Shown piece after piece: positions 63,888-64,000 of a stretch of DNA of 64,000 nt. This DNA is from JAAYCI01 sp964370295 (GTDB lineage: Bacteria > Bacillota > Clostridia > Oscillospirales > Ruminococcaceae): contig CAYJIR010000009.1 in NCBI GenBank assembly GCA_964370295.1, forward strand, positions 3,924-67,923, given 5' to 3'. The position numbers and the translations under genes were made by a program. Position 1 is the first letter of the stretch; each line of letters starts with the position of its first letter. Under the pieces are notes generated by a model that saw only the letters and a program-made list of their open reading frames with translations, did no database searches and was not told the DNA's origin.

Positions 63888-64000
63888 CCAAACAAAAAAT
63901 TTCATTTTAAAATATGTATATGTCTTTTTTGTTTGTTCAGTGGGCATTAAGTAACAAATATCATTCATATGCTGTATGATTTACTTTATACGGCAAACCA

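Noticed and set aside
63765..63968. A 67-residue minus-strand frame at the right end
   Set aside because: It runs through two hairpins and shows no family pattern.
1..64000. CRISPR arrays, insertion sequences, toxin-antitoxin pairs, restriction systems
   Set aside because: No regularly spaced direct repeats, transposase, or related genes were found on reading both strands.

Overview
The window is a single block of a low-oxygen, gut-type Bacillota chromosome, most likely class Clostridia and possibly an Oscillospiraceae-like lineage. This is inferred from the gene set: SepF/DivIVA cell division, a YlbF-family protein, a DUF4364 protein, ThyX in place of ThyA, a sodium-pumping decarboxylase, clostridial gene order around mutS-mutL-miaA, and an anaerobic purine-catabolism cluster. 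The species cannot be named from the sequence.

Region 1 (1-9470) is the right end of a siphovirus-type prophage read on the + strand: the end of a major tail protein gene, two small tail-assembly proteins, a 1184-residue tape measure, Dit, a Gp37-like tail protein, a fibre with an S74 self-cleaving chaperone, an M23 peptidase with C-terminal repeats (interrupted by a 10-N assembly gap), a small holin, an XhlA-like protein and a terminator. It stops just short of tRNA-Gln(TTG), whose 3' end points at the prophage, so this tRNA is the likely attachment site. tRNA-His(GTG) follows.

Region 2 (9857-34112) is a long minus-strand housekeeping block. In transcription order it is uvrB-uvrA-miaB-ylbF-(small zinc-ribbon ORF)-mutS-mutL-miaA-HlyD-like-yggS-sepF-divIVA-ileS, then a 463-bp structured gene-free gap, then lspA-rluD type synthase-HAD phosphatase-ComEA-like-ppk1. 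It joins DNA repair, tRNA modification, division and polyphosphate synthesis.

Region 3 (34285-45013) has radC, a divergent second RluA-type synthase, and minus-strand pcrA-thyX-tmk-DUF2156-GNAT-DJ-1 and mltG-U32 peptidase. The U32 peptidase seems to start at a CTG codon four bases after mltG stops. Region 4 (45014-50728) contains a possible small RNA with its own terminator, the beta and gamma subunits of a sodium-pumping decarboxylase without an alpha subunit, a two-domain polyphosphate:AMP phosphotransferase, a DUF4364 protein and an SPL-like radical SAM protein.

Region 5 (50887-64000) is the most interesting metabolic block: a BMP-type nucleoside/purine ABC importer, then ygeY (minus) divergent from ygeW-ssnA-xdhA-xdhB-xdhC (plus). 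Together these suggest uptake of purines or nucleosides, hydroxylation by a molybdenum hydroxylase, and ring-fragment breakdown by an amidohydrolase, an M20 hydrolase and a carbamoyltransferase that could conserve carbamoyl phosphate. The region is rich in intergenic hairpins: an AT-rich inverted repeat between ygeY and ygeW, an 18-bp-class hairpin between ygeW and ssnA, and five consecutive hairpins after xdhC. No CRISPR array, transposase or complete insertion sequence was seen.
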